Source: an uncultured Clostridia bacterium (GTDB lineage Bacteria > Bacillota > Clostridia > Oscillospirales > Acutalibacteraceae). From it: a DNA stretch of 64,000 nucleotides. Below, piece after piece: positions 31,341-40,852 of this stretch. The first letter of the stretch is position 1, and each line of letters opens with the position of its first letter. The stretch lies in the NCBI GenBank assembly GCA_947623505.1, contig CANQGT010000002.1, positions 112,922 through 176,921 of the forward strand, written 5' to 3'. Both the position numbers and the translations under genes were made by a program. The notes below the pieces were generated by a model that saw only the letters and a list, made by a program, of their open reading frames with translations, was not told the origin of the DNA and did not search any database.

Positions 31341-32627
31341 ATGCTTGATATTAAATTTGTCAGGGAAAATCCCGAAACCGTTAAGGAAAACATAAAAAAG
31401 AAATTTCAGGACGAAAAGCTGCCTCTCGTTGACGAGGTTATCGCTCTTGACGGTGAAAAAAGAGAAACGCAAAAGCGCGCGGACGAGCTGCGCTCCAACA
31501 GAAACAGACTGTCTAAGGAAATCGGAAATCTTATGGCGCAGGGCAAAAAGGACGAGGGTATGGCGCTGCGGCAGAAGGTAAAGGAGCAGGCGGACGAGCT
31601 TGAGGAGCTTTCCAAAAGGGAGAGCGAGCTGACGGAAAAAATCACAAAAATAATGATGACGATACCGAATATCATAGACGCAAGCGTGCCGATAGGCAGG
31701 GACGACAGCGAAAACGTTGAGGTGCAGAGATTCGGCGAACCGAAAGTGCCGGATTATGAAATACCCTATCACACCGAAATTATGGAAAGCTTCGGCGGTA
31801 TCGATCTTGACTCCGCGGGAAGAGTCGCGGGCAACGGATTTTACTATTTTATGGGCGATATCGCACGGCTTCATTCCGCCGTTTTAGCTTACGCGCGCGA
31901 TTTTATGATAGACCGCGGTTTTACCTACTGCATTCCGCCTTTTATGATTCGCTCCGCGGTTGTAAACGGAGTTATGAGCTTTTCCGAAATGGACGCTATG
32001 ATGTATAAGATAGAGGGCGAGGATCTTTATCTTATCGGAACCTCCGAGCATTCGATGATAGGTAAATTTATCGACACGATAATCCCCGAATCCGAGCTTC
32101 CGAAGACGCTGACCTCGTATTCCCCCTGTTTCAGAAAAGAAAAGGGCGCGCACGGAATAGAGGAAAGGGGCATTTACAGAATACATCAGTTTGAAAAGCA
32201 GGAAATGATCGTCGTCTGCAAACCGGAGGACTCAAAAATGTGGTTTGACAGGCTTTGGCAAAACACCGTCGACCTCTTCCGCTCTATGGACATACCGGTG
32301 CGAACGCTTGAGTGCTGTTCGGGAGATCTGGCGGATCTAAAGGTAAAATCCGTCGACGTAGAGGCGTGGTCGCCGCGCCAGAAGAAGTATTTTGAGGTCG
32401 GCTCCTGCTCCAATCTTTCGGACGCGCAGGCGAGAAGACTGCGAATAAGAGTAAAGGGTGAAAACGGAAATTATCTTGCCCACACGCTGAACAATACGGT
32501 CGTGGCGCCGCCGAGAATGCTGATAGCTTTTCTCGAAAATCATCTCCGGGAGGACGGAAGCGTCACGATACCCGAAGTTCTCAGGCCTTATATGGGCGGC
32601 AAGGAAAAGCTTGTTCCGAAAAAATAG
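31341..32627 (+). CDS. serS: serine--tRNA ligase
   Basis: MLDIKFVRENPETVKENIKKK, LIGTSEHSMIGKF, GIYRIHQFEKQEM, ECCSGDLADLKVKSVDVEAWSP. Confidence 0.97.
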   Translation: MLDIKFVRENPETVKENIKKKFQDEKLPLVDEVIALDGEKRETQKRADELRSNRNRLSKEIGNLMAQGKKDEGMALRQKVKEQADELEELSKRESELTEKITKIMMTIPNIIDASVPIGRDDSENVEVQRFGEPKVPDYEIPYHTEIMESFGGIDLDSAGRVAGNGFYYFMGDIARLHSAVLAYARDFMIDRGFTYCIPPFMIRSAVVNGVMSFSEMDAMMYKIEGEDLYLIGTSEHSMIGKFIDTIIPESELPKTLTSYSPCFRKEKGAHGIEERGIYRIHQFEKQEMIVVCKPEDSKMWFDRLWQNTVDLFRSMDIPVRTLECCSGDLADLKVKSVDVEAWSPRQKKYFEVGSCSNLSDAQARRLRIRVKGENGNYLAHTLNNTVVAPPRMLIAFLENHLREDGSVTIPEVLRPYMGGKEKLVPKK

Positions 32628-32637
32628 AAAAGAAAAT

Positions 32638-32678
32638 GCCGAAACGCGGCCTGAACCGTGTTTCGGCTTATCTTTTTG
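32638..32678 (+). terminator. Rho-independent terminator after serS
   Basis: GCCGAAACGCGG-CCTGAA-CCGTGTTTCGGC then TTATCTTTTT. Confidence 0.75.
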
Positions 32679-32682
32679 AAAA

Positions 32683-33708
32683 TCATATTTCCCATTTCAT
32701 AACGGTTTTGCCAAAGGATTTGCAGGCGTCCTTTTCAAACGTCGCCTTGATATCGTTTATATTCCTGACGGTGTTGACGGAGCCGATTATGTTGCCGAGA
32801 TAATCGATTATATCGGGATACTTTTCATACATTTCAACCGTTTTTTGAAAATCCTTTACGCCGCTGCGGGAGGAGCCGAAAAAGCGAAGCCCTTTTTCAA
32901 GAATCATTCGCGTGTTGATAGGAACGGGATATTCCGAAACGCCGAGTATTGAAACGGTCGCTTCCGGCAAAACAACGCCGATTATCTGCTCTATCGCCAC
33001 GGGGCTGCCGTTTCCGCCCACGCATTCAAACGCGTGATCAAGCCATAGATCCTCCGGAATTTCGTTTACAAGAAAAGTCTCGTCGGCAAAAGTGAAATCG
33101 GCGAGCTTTTCCTGCGAGGTCCCGAAAACAAACAGCAGAGAATCGGGAAAGAATTTTTTTATAAACAAAGACGTGATATAGCCAAGATTTCCGTCGCCCC
33201 ATACGCCGATGCGCCGCCTGCGCGAATGGGCGATGCCGTCAAAGCGCGATATGGCGTGAACGGATACCGAAACGATTTCGGTAAACGCCGCGACGTTCAT
33301 ATTTATGCCCTTAGGCAGCAAAACGAGCCGCTTCGGCGAAATGCTTACGTATTCCTGAAGAAATCCGTCCGCGGTGGAGCCGCAGAATTTTGAGGAGCGC
33401 AGATAATTTTCGGCAATAAAATCGCTTTGCTCGCAGGGGATATTCGGCACCATCACGACTTCGGCTCCCTGTTTGAAATTGCCCGTGGGATCGAAAACAA
33501 CCCTGCCGACCCCTTCGTGTATAAGCGCCATAGGCAGCTTTTCCGCCATAACCTTCGCGTCGCGCGTTCCGAGATAATAGCGCATATCGGCGTTGCAGAT
33601 GGAAAGATGCGTAGGGCGAACGAGAACGTTATCACCGAAAAGCTCTATATCATCAAAAGCTATCTCAAAACGCCTGGTCGCCGCGAGACGGTAAACGGTG
33701 TTTATCAT
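32683..33708 (-). CDS. tarJ: ribulose-5-phosphate reductase (TarJ-like, zinc-type dehydrogenase)
   Basis: MINTVYRLAATRRFEIAFDDIELFGDNVLVRPTHLSICNADMRYYLGTR; stop/start overlap with the tarI-like gene. Confidence 0.82.
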   Translation of the reverse strand: MINTVYRLAATRRFEIAFDDIELFGDNVLVRPTHLSICNADMRYYLGTRDAKVMAEKLPMALIHEGVGRVVFDPTGNFKQGAEVVMVPNIPCEQSDFIAENYLRSSKFCGSTADGFLQEYVSISPKRLVLLPKGINMNVAAFTEIVSVSVHAISRFDGIAHSRRRRIGVWGDGNLGYITSLFIKKFFPDSLLFVFGTSQEKLADFTFADETFLVNEIPEDLWLDHAFECVGGNGSPVAIEQIIGVVLPEATVSILGVSEYPVPINTRMILEKGLRFFGSSRSGVKDFQKTVEMYEKYPDIIDYLGNIIGSVNTVRNINDIKATFEKDACKSFGKTVMKWEI

Positions 33709-34412
33709 TCCTCGTCCTCCAAAAGTGATTTCGCGATTCTCAAATCATACGGATACGTTATTTTTATGTTGAAAGTTTCGCCCGCGACAAGAGCAACGGG
33801 TTCCCCTTTTAAAACAAGGATCTTCGCCGCGTCGGTGAGAATGCTCTTTTCGTCGTCGGTAAGGGAATCGAAAACCTGCTTCAGGCGAAGCGCCTTAAAC
33901 GACTGCGGCGTTTGCCCCTGATACATAACGTCCCTTTTCGGTATCGAGCTTATCTTTCTGCCGTCGGTGGATTCCACTATCGTATCGGTGGCGGGAATGA
34001 CCGTGTCGCACGCGCCGTATTTCTCGCAAGCGGCGATGTTTTCCTCTATTATCCTATGGGTTACGAACGGGCGCACCGAATCATGCGTGACGATAATAGT
34101 GTTTTCGTCGAGCACGCCCGTTTCGGCGATGTAATCGATGGAGTTCATTATCGTTTCGTTGCGTGTCGCGCCGCCCTCGATAACAACAATTTTGTCAAGC
34201 GCGGGCTCAATGTATTTTTTAACAAGATTTTTGGTGTGCTCCACCCACTCCTTCGGGCAAAGCACGATTACCTTTTCAAAATCGGGGCAGGTAAAAAACT
34301 TTTCAATGGTGTAAATGATTATGGGCCGGCCTTTCAGGGCGAGATACTGTTTGGGTTTTTCGCCGCCCATACGGGAGCCGGTGCCCCCCGCAAGAATTAC
34401 TCCGTAGATCAT
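33705..34412 (-). CDS. tarI: IspD/TarI-family (D-ribitol-5-phosphate) cytidylyltransferase
   Basis: YGVILAGGTGSRMGGEKPKQYLALKGRPIIIYTIEKF; TVIPATDTIVES; coupled to the tarJ-like gene. Confidence 0.85.
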   Translation of the reverse strand: MIYGVILAGGTGSRMGGEKPKQYLALKGRPIIIYTIEKFFTCPDFEKVIVLCPKEWVEHTKNLVKKYIEPALDKIVVIEGGATRNETIMNSIDYIAETGVLDENTIIVTHDSVRPFVTHRIIEENIAACEKYGACDTVIPATDTIVESTDGRKISSIPKRDVMYQGQTPQSFKALRLKQVFDSLTDDEKSILTDAAKILVLKGEPVALVAGETFNIKITYPYDLRIAKSLLEDEE

Positions 34413-34514
34413 AATCGCACACTCCTTAATTTTCTTTTTAAAATCCGATTGACTTCCCTTAGCTATAATAAAACAAAAACGGGCGTTTGTCCATAGTATT
34501 TGTAAAACGCGCGC

Positions 34515-35645
34515 TTACCGCAGCGAAAAATACATTTCAAGAATATCGTTTTTTGTAAGCGAAACGGGGTTGCGCGTCATCAGCATGGACATACTTTTTT
34601 CGGCCAGCTCCTCAATTTGCGCGTCGGTAACGCAGCCGATCTCACAAAGGCGCGTTTTCATACCCATTCTTTTTTTCATCGCCGTTATCTCGTCGGCCAT
34701 ATCGTTAGGCGAGGCAAAGCCGCAGTCGCGCGCGAGGGCGGTAATACGGCCGTCGCCGTCCGCGTTTTTCGCGTTGAATTTGATGAAATAATCAAGAGTA
34801 AAGGCGCACGCCTCCCCGTGGGGCATACCGTAAATGTTCGTAAGCGGGAAGGAGCAGGCGTGACTGCCCGTGGTGCGCGGGTGGCTGAACGCGACTCCCG
34901 CCAAAATGCTTGCCTGAGCCATTTTTTCACGCGCCTCAAGGTCATCGGGCGCATTATAGGCTTTTTCAAGCCATTCAAAAACGAGCCTTGCGCCGAAAAC
35001 GGAGCACGCGGAGCATATCGGCTGATTGAGAGTGCTCCAATAGCTCTCCACCGCGTGGCTCAGAACGTCGAGCCCCGTTGAGGCGGTTATCTGCGGCGGA
35101 ACGGTGAGCGTGAGTTCGGGATCTATTACCGCGATTTTCGGGTACATCGCGGGATCGTTCATAGGGCTTTTGATATTGCTTTCGGTATCGGTGAGCACGG
35201 AGATGTTCGTGACTTCGGAGGCGGTGCCGCTGGTGGTGGCGAAAGCTATCATCGGAATCGCCTCTTTGGCGGAAACGGCCTTTTCACCCCTGTGATACGG
35301 CCGTATTGAATCGCCGCCCTTAGCTATGGCGCAGGCCGCCTTGCAGCAGTCCATCGGCGATCCCCCGCCGAGCGCCACGGCGAAATCGGCGCCCGTTTCC
35401 CTCATAACGCGAACGCAGTCGTCAACGTTTTCAACGGTGGGATTTGGGCGTATATCGCTGAAAACGGCGGTCAGCCTGCCGTTTGCCGCCCCGATAAACT
35501 CATCGGCGCTCCCGTTTTTTACAAAGCTGCGCCCGCACACAAGAACGCCTCTTTTGCCGCCGATTTCGTCAATATATTCGTTCAGATTTCGGCGTTTTCC
35601 GATGCCGAACACAATTTTTACGGGCAAATTAAATTCCCAATTCAT
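34515..35645 (-). CDS. iron-containing alcohol dehydrogenase
   Basis: VALGGGSPMDCCKAACAI, TTSGTASEVTNISVLTD, GLDVLSHAVESYWS, GMPHGEACAFTL. Confidence 0.92.
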   Translation of the reverse strand: MNWEFNLPVKIVFGIGKRRNLNEYIDEIGGKRGVLVCGRSFVKNGSADEFIGAANGRLTAVFSDIRPNPTVENVDDCVRVMRETGADFAVALGGGSPMDCCKAACAIAKGGDSIRPYHRGEKAVSAKEAIPMIAFATTSGTASEVTNISVLTDTESNIKSPMNDPAMYPKIAVIDPELTLTVPPQITASTGLDVLSHAVESYWSTLNQPICSACSVFGARLVFEWLEKAYNAPDDLEAREKMAQASILAGVAFSHPRTTGSHACSFPLTNIYGMPHGEACAFTLDYFIKFNAKNADGDGRITALARDCGFASPNDMADEITAMKKRMGMKTRLCEIGCVTDAQIEELAEKSMSMLMTRNPVSLTKNDILEMYFSLR

Positions 35646-35766
35646 ATTATTTCTCCCCAAGTTATGATTTTTTATTTATTTTAGCACCGTAAAACTTTAT
35701 CTTCAAGTTGCAAAAACGAAAATCGTGATATATAATGCTTTTACGATTTAAAAAGGACGGGGCAAA

Positions 35767-36975
35767 ATGGAATTTACGTTTAAGCACACAAGGCTGGCAT
35801 GCTATCTCGGCTATATTTCTCAGGCGATAACAACTACCTTTCTTCCGCTTCTTTTCGTAAGGCTCGGCGGCGAATTCGGCTTTTCGCTGCAAAGGCTTAC
35901 GGTTTTGGTGACGGTAACATTTTTCAGCGAGATATTTATTGACGCGCTGAGCCCCAAAATAATTGAAAAGGTCGGTTACAGGGCGGCGATGATTTTCGCG
36001 GGAATATGCTCGGCTGTCGGAACGGCGGGGCTTGCGGTGTTTCCGTTTATTTTAAAGGATTCCTACGCGGGCTTTGTGATATGCGCGCTCGTCTATGCAG
36101 TCGGCAGCGGGCTCTACGAGGTGCTTGTTTCCCCGATCATCGAGGCCTGCCCGGCGAGCAACAAGGCGCGCTCCATGGCTCTGCTCCATTCCTTTTACTG
36201 CTGGGGCTGCGTTGCCGTGGTGCTTGTCTCCACGCTGTTTTTCGGCGTTTTCGGTATGGAAAACTGGCGGATAATGGCGGCGCTGTGGGCGCTGATACCC
36301 ATTTTAAGCGCGGTTTTATTCACCCGTGTGCCTATCAGAACGCTTGAGGAGGAACGCGGAGAGGTCGGCAGCTTCGCCGAAACGGCAAAGAACCCCGTTT
36401 TTATTATGATGTGCGCAGTAATGATATGCGCGGGCGCGAGCGAGCTCGCGATGAGCCAGTGGGCCTCCGCTTTCGCCGAGGCGGGGCTCGGCGTTACAAA
36501 ATCCGTCGGCGATTTGTTCGGCCCATGCGCGTTCGCGGCGCTTATGGGCATTTCGCGAACGGTATTTTCAAGGATAAACGATAAAACGGATATTTCAAAA
36601 ATACTTATCGTCTGCGCGCTTGTTTGCATAGGCGGATATATGCTGGCCGCCCTGAGTACGGAGCCTGTCGCGGCGCTTGTCGGCTGCGGCATATGCGGTA
36701 TGGCCGTGGCTCCTATGTGGCCGGGCGCTTTTTCAATGGCGGCCAAGGAGATTCGCGGCGGCGCCACCTCGATGTTCGCCGCGCTCGCGCTTGCCGGGGA
36801 TCTGGGCTGCACCGCGGGGCCGACCGTTGTGGGCTTTATTTCCGGCGCGGAGAAAAACGATATAAGCAGAGGGCTCATCTTTTCGGTGATTTTTCCGCTT
36901 ATGATGATAATTTGCCTTATCGCTGTTAAGCTTTATAAATCCCGAAAGGCGAAAAACGGTAAACACGCCTTGTAA
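35767..36975 (+). CDS. MFS transporter
   Basis: about 12 hydrophobic segments; GICSAVGTAGLAVFPFI, AVGSGLYEVLVSPIIEACP. Confidence 0.88.
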   Translation: MEFTFKHTRLACYLGYISQAITTTFLPLLFVRLGGEFGFSLQRLTVLVTVTFFSEIFIDALSPKIIEKVGYRAAMIFAGICSAVGTAGLAVFPFILKDSYAGFVICALVYAVGSGLYEVLVSPIIEACPASNKARSMALLHSFYCWGCVAVVLVSTLFFGVFGMENWRIMAALWALIPILSAVLFTRVPIRTLEEERGEVGSFAETAKNPVFIMMCAVMICAGASELAMSQWASAFAEAGLGVTKSVGDLFGPCAFAALMGISRTVFSRINDKTDISKILIVCALVCIGGYMLAALSTEPVAALVGCGICGMAVAPMWPGAFSMAAKEIRGGATSMFAALALAGDLGCTAGPTVVGFISGAEKNDISRGLIFSVIFPLMMIICLIAVKLYKSRKAKNGKHAL

Positions 36976-36989
36976 CAGAAAAGAAAATT

Positions 36990-37022
36990 GCCGTTTATAA
37001 CAAAAACGGCGGGGCTTTTTTG
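36990..37022 (+). terminator. putative terminator
   Basis: GCCGTTT-N-AAACGGC then GGGGCTTTTTT. Confidence 0.5.
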
Positions 37023-37152
37023 TGAAAAATGACAACTTCCAAAATTTCTTATTAAATATATTTCAATTTGTGTTGATTATTTCGCGATATTTTGCTATAT
37101 TTATAATGTTATACTGCAATTTTATTTTTGGGTAAAAATTTTTCGGAAAGCG

Positions 37153-38709
37153 GTGATATTTTTGGCAGATCAGGATATTTTATCTCAGGAACAGGAAGAG
37201 CTTGAGGAGCTTGATAAGCTGGCGTACACCAAAAAACGCTATCTTACTCCTAAGGAGATCGCGGCTTACGTTCTTGTCAACTTCGGCCAAAAGAATTTGA
37301 GCCAGTTTGTGGGCGCGTTTAAGGAATTTTTCCTTATTCAGTTTTTAAAGCTGAATACTACCGCGTACGCCTACATAAATCTTTTTTCTTCGATTTACGA
37401 CGCCCTTGACGATACGATTTCCGGCCTTATCATAGACCGCACAAGAACCCGTTGGGGAAGAATAAGGCCGTTCTTTATTCTTCCGCTTCCGCTTTGGGTT
37501 GTGGGCGGCGCTATGATGTTTACCGCGCCGGATATTTCTCCCGGCAGCAAAATCGCGTGGGCGGCTGTCGCCATAGTTATCTACGGCCTCGGTATGAGCT
37601 ATTTCGGCGCGTGGGGGCTTATGATTTACAACATAACCCCGAATAACGACGAAAGAAACAACCTTATAACAACAAGTAAGTTTTTCGAGCTTTTCGGAAC
37701 GTGGCTCCCGTCTCTTGTGCCGGTGCTTGTTCAGTTCCTGCCGAAGATCAGCCCCGCGATAAATATGCAGAGCGTTTATACCGGATTCGCGTACTTTATG
37801 CTGATCCTCGCGGCGGGCTTCTCCATTTTCGGATTTTTCAATATGAGGGAAAGAGTTCCGCTCCAGTCAAGAGAGGAAATGAGAGAGACCTCCGTTTTGG
37901 AATCCATCAAGCAGATATTCACAAACAGACCGCTGTTCGCGATAATTTTCGCCGATTTCTTCAACAATTTCAAGGCTGTCGGCGGCTCGTCGGAGCAGTA
38001 CTTTTGGCTCAACAACACGGGCAACCTCGCGAACCAGACCGTCTGCGGCCTCTTCACCGGCATACCGAACTATCTTATGGTGCCGCTTGCCGCCAAGCTC
38101 ATCAAAATGTGGGGCGCGAGAACGACTGCCATAGTAGCGGGCGTTTTCGGCGGCGTGGCATATACACTTTTGTTCATTATCGGCTATCACCCGTTCGGGC
38201 AGACATTCAGCGACAATTACGTTTTAAATCTTATTTGGGTTATTTTCGGCTTGACGATATGCGGTCTGCCGAACAAGCTGATAAACGTTGTCGGCCCCGT
38301 TCTGAGCGCCGAGACCTTCGACTATATGGAATGGAAGCACGGCCTGCGCAACGAAGCTCTCGTAACCACCGTTCAGGGCTATTTCAGCAAGCTTGCCGTA
38401 TCTATCACGGGCTGGCTTTCGGGTATGGTGCTCACTTGGATACATTACGTTCCGCTTACGGATTCGCTCGGCAACGCCGTTCCTCAGACGGAGCCGAGAG
38501 TGCTTGACGGTATATGGACCGTATTCTGCATACTTCCCGCTCTTGCGAGAGGGCTTTACGGTCTGTCGTTCATACTGTATCCCATTCACGGCCATATGAA
38601 AAATCAGATGATCGCCGAGCTTGCGGACATACGCGCAGACCGCCTTGCCAAGCAGGAGGCCGCGCAAAAGGCAAAAGCGCAGGCAAAGGAAAACGGCGAG
38701 GAAGAGTAA
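37153..38709 (+). CDS. GPH-family (glycoside-pentoside-hexuronide) cation symporter / MFS transporter
   Basis: YINLFSSIYDALDDTISGLIIDRTRTRWGRIRPFFILPLPLW signature; start uncertain (GTG 37153 or TTG 37162). Confidence 0.85.
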   Translation: MIFLADQDILSQEQEELEELDKLAYTKKRYLTPKEIAAYVLVNFGQKNLSQFVGAFKEFFLIQFLKLNTTAYAYINLFSSIYDALDDTISGLIIDRTRTRWGRIRPFFILPLPLWVVGGAMMFTAPDISPGSKIAWAAVAIVIYGLGMSYFGAWGLMIYNITPNNDERNNLITTSKFFELFGTWLPSLVPVLVQFLPKISPAINMQSVYTGFAYFMLILAAGFSIFGFFNMRERVPLQSREEMRETSVLESIKQIFTNRPLFAIIFADFFNNFKAVGGSSEQYFWLNNTGNLANQTVCGLFTGIPNYLMVPLAAKLIKMWGARTTAIVAGVFGGVAYTLLFIIGYHPFGQTFSDNYVLNLIWVIFGLTICGLPNKLINVVGPVLSAETFDYMEWKHGLRNEALVTTVQGYFSKLAVSITGWLSGMVLTWIHYVPLTDSLGNAVPQTEPRVLDGIWTVFCILPALARGLYGLSFILYPIHGHMKNQMIAELADIRADRLAKQEAAQKAKAQAKENGEEE

Positions 38710-38747
38710 GGTTTCGCCGATTAAAAAAATTTAAACCATATGTAAAA

Positions 38748-38788
38748 GCCGCCGATATGCGTCAGCGTTCGGCGGCCCTTTTGTTTTT
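38748..38788 (+). terminator. Rho-independent terminator
   Basis: GCCGCCGA...TCGGCGGC then CCTTTTGTTTTT. Confidence 0.65.
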
Positions 38789-38794
38789 GCTGTT

Positions 38795-39478
38795 TTATTT
38801 TGAAACCTGCGCCGCGGGCAGTCTCGCTTCCAATCGGTATATGGGCTGCCCGTTTTCCGAAAATATCCTCTCGTATTCCGTAACGATGTTTCCCTTAAAT
38901 CCGCTGTTGTGCAAATCAAGGCTTACGTTGCTTATTTCAAAGCCGAATTTTGAAAAGCTCTCAACGGAAAACTCAAAAAAGCGCGGATTGTCCGTCTTTT
39001 GAAATATCGCCGCGTCGGGAGCCATAAGATTTTCGTATATTTTTAAAAATCTTTCGTGTGTCAGGCGGTGCTTGGCGTATTTCGCTTTCGGATACGGGCA
39101 GCTGAAATTCAGGTTTATTTCGCTTATGCTGCCTTTGGGAATAAATCTTTCAAGATATTCCGCCTCGCAGTTCATAAAAAGTATGTTTGTAAGCCCCTCT
39201 GCCGCCGCCGCTTCGCAAGCCGTGACGATAACGTTGGGCGTTTTTTCGACCGCGAGCACGTTCACGTCGGGAAAGCGCTTTGCGTATTCGCACGCGAAGC
39301 CGCCCTTGCCGCAGCCTATCTCAAGCATTATCCTGTTGGAATTGCCGTATATTTTTTCAAAATCAATGATTTGCGAACCGTCCGGCGGCTCCTCATAATT
39401 TCTGTTCGCCGTCTCGCAGTTTATAAGGTACGCCGAGCATTGCTCCAAACGCGCCTCAAGATTTTTCTTTCTTCTCAT
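38795..39478 (-). CDS. trmB: tRNA (guanine46-N7)-methyltransferase TrmB
   Basis: MRRKKNLEARLEQC, MLEIGCGKGGFACEYAKRFPDVNVLAVEKTPNV, NFSCPYPKAKYAKHRLTHERFLKIYENLM. Confidence 0.93.
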   Translation of the reverse strand: MRRKKNLEARLEQCSAYLINCETANRNYEEPPDGSQIIDFEKIYGNSNRIMLEIGCGKGGFACEYAKRFPDVNVLAVEKTPNVIVTACEAAAAEGLTNILFMNCEAEYLERFIPKGSISEINLNFSCPYPKAKYAKHRLTHERFLKIYENLMAPDAAIFQKTDNPRFFEFSVESFSKFGFEISNVSLDLHNSGFKGNIVTEYERIFSENGQPIYRLEARLPAAQVSK

Positions 39479-39558
39479 TCTCACGGGCCGCCGCCTCCCT
39501 TCGCGCGCCAAAAATTAAAAAATCGGCTGAGAAATTCCCCATCCGAAAACATTGCCGT

Positions 39559-40731
39559 TTAAATTTTGATTCCGTCCGCCGTTTCGCAGAAGTGGATTGA
39601 AAAGCAATCCGTGTATTGCGGGTAAACCCTGAGATATTCTTCCTTTAAAAATTCGGCTATCGCCTCTTTTTTGGAGGGATCGATAAGGGCTACGGACGAG
39701 CCGTTGAAGCCTGCTCCGCTGAAGCGCCCGCCGTAAATGCCGTCGCACTTTTTCATTATCTCATAAAGCGTTTGCAGCTCGGGCGATCCGGTCTCCCAAT
39801 TATATATGGAGCTGTGGCCGGATTCAAACATGATCTTTCCGAATTCCTCCAAATCGCCGTTTTCCCACGCGGCGGCCCCTCTTTTTACACGGTCAAACTC
39901 GCCGTAAAAATGCTCGGCGCGCCTTCGCCACGCGGCGGGTATTCTGTCTTTATATTCGTCAAAAACCTCTCGCGGAACGTCGCGCATATAGGAATCCTTA
40001 AAGCTGCCGTAGGGAATATCGGCGAACGCCCTAAGAGCGAAAGCCGCGGCCTTTGCCTCGTCCACCCTTGAATTGAACGCGGTGTTCGCAAGCCGCCTTT
40101 CCTTGCCCGAAAAAATCACCGCGAAAAGATACGGCGGCATATTTTCGCTTGTGGGGATAAGGCGGTATTCGTCCGTAAGCGTGTCAAGAAACAGCAGGTG
40201 GTCTTTTTTTGAATACACCTCGCAGCTCTGATCCATTTTGCCCACGTTCATCTCAAGATAATCGTGCTCGGCGTACAGCGCGAAATTGATTATTTCCTCT
40301 TTGTTGAGAGTGATACCGTTTAATTCGGTAAACGCGCGGATATACGATATAATGACCGCCGCGGAGGACGAAAGCCCGCCGACAGGCAGATCGCCGTATA
40401 TATAGCCGATCATACCCTTGTCTATCTTATGCTTTCTCTTAAGAGAAACGCAGGCCGCCTTGGCGAAATCGCCCCACGCAAAGGCTCTTTGAGGAAGCTC
40501 ATAAACCGAAAAGCGGGTAACGCCCTCAAAGTTTCCGCTGTAAAGCGTAACGCTGCCGTCCTCGGTCGGCAGAAATTTTATCTCCACTCCGTGATTTATC
40601 GCGAATCCGGAAATCAGGCCGTGCTGATAGTCCGAATGCGCGCCTACGGGGGCTATCCTGTATGGGCAGTAAACGGACAGGGGCGTTTGATTCGTATTGA
40701 AAATGCTTTTGAACTTCTCTTCGTTATCCAT
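39559..40731 (-). CDS. GHMP kinase, galactokinase family, galacturonokinase-like
   Basis: YCPYRIAPVGAHSDYQHGL (in place of GRVNLIGEHTDYNGG), GGLSSSAAVIISYI, RFSGAGFNGSSVALID; start at MDNEEKF. Confidence 0.85.
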   Translation of the reverse strand: MDNEEKFKSIFNTNQTPLSVYCPYRIAPVGAHSDYQHGLISGFAINHGVEIKFLPTEDGSVTLYSGNFEGVTRFSVYELPQRAFAWGDFAKAACVSLKRKHKIDKGMIGYIYGDLPVGGLSSSAAVIISYIRAFTELNGITLNKEEIINFALYAEHDYLEMNVGKMDQSCEVYSKKDHLLFLDTLTDEYRLIPTSENMPPYLFAVIFSGKERRLANTAFNSRVDEAKAAAFALRAFADIPYGSFKDSYMRDVPREVFDEYKDRIPAAWRRRAEHFYGEFDRVKRGAAAWENGDLEEFGKIMFESGHSSIYNWETGSPELQTLYEIMKKCDGIYGGRFSGAGFNGSSVALIDPSKKEAIAEFLKEEYLRVYPQYTDCFSIHFCETADGIKI

Positions 40732-40852
40732 AATATATTCTCCGTTTTTTTTTGGATTAATGCCGCACTTGGCAGAAAAAGCAAAGCGGTAAATTTTTAT
40801 TGAAACAGCATAGTTCACCTCAGCTATATCTATCGGATTTATTATGCCCGTC

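Noticed and set aside
31338-31341. T-box leader for serS
   Set aside because: serS begins a few bases after the parB stop; there is no leader region that could contain a T-box.
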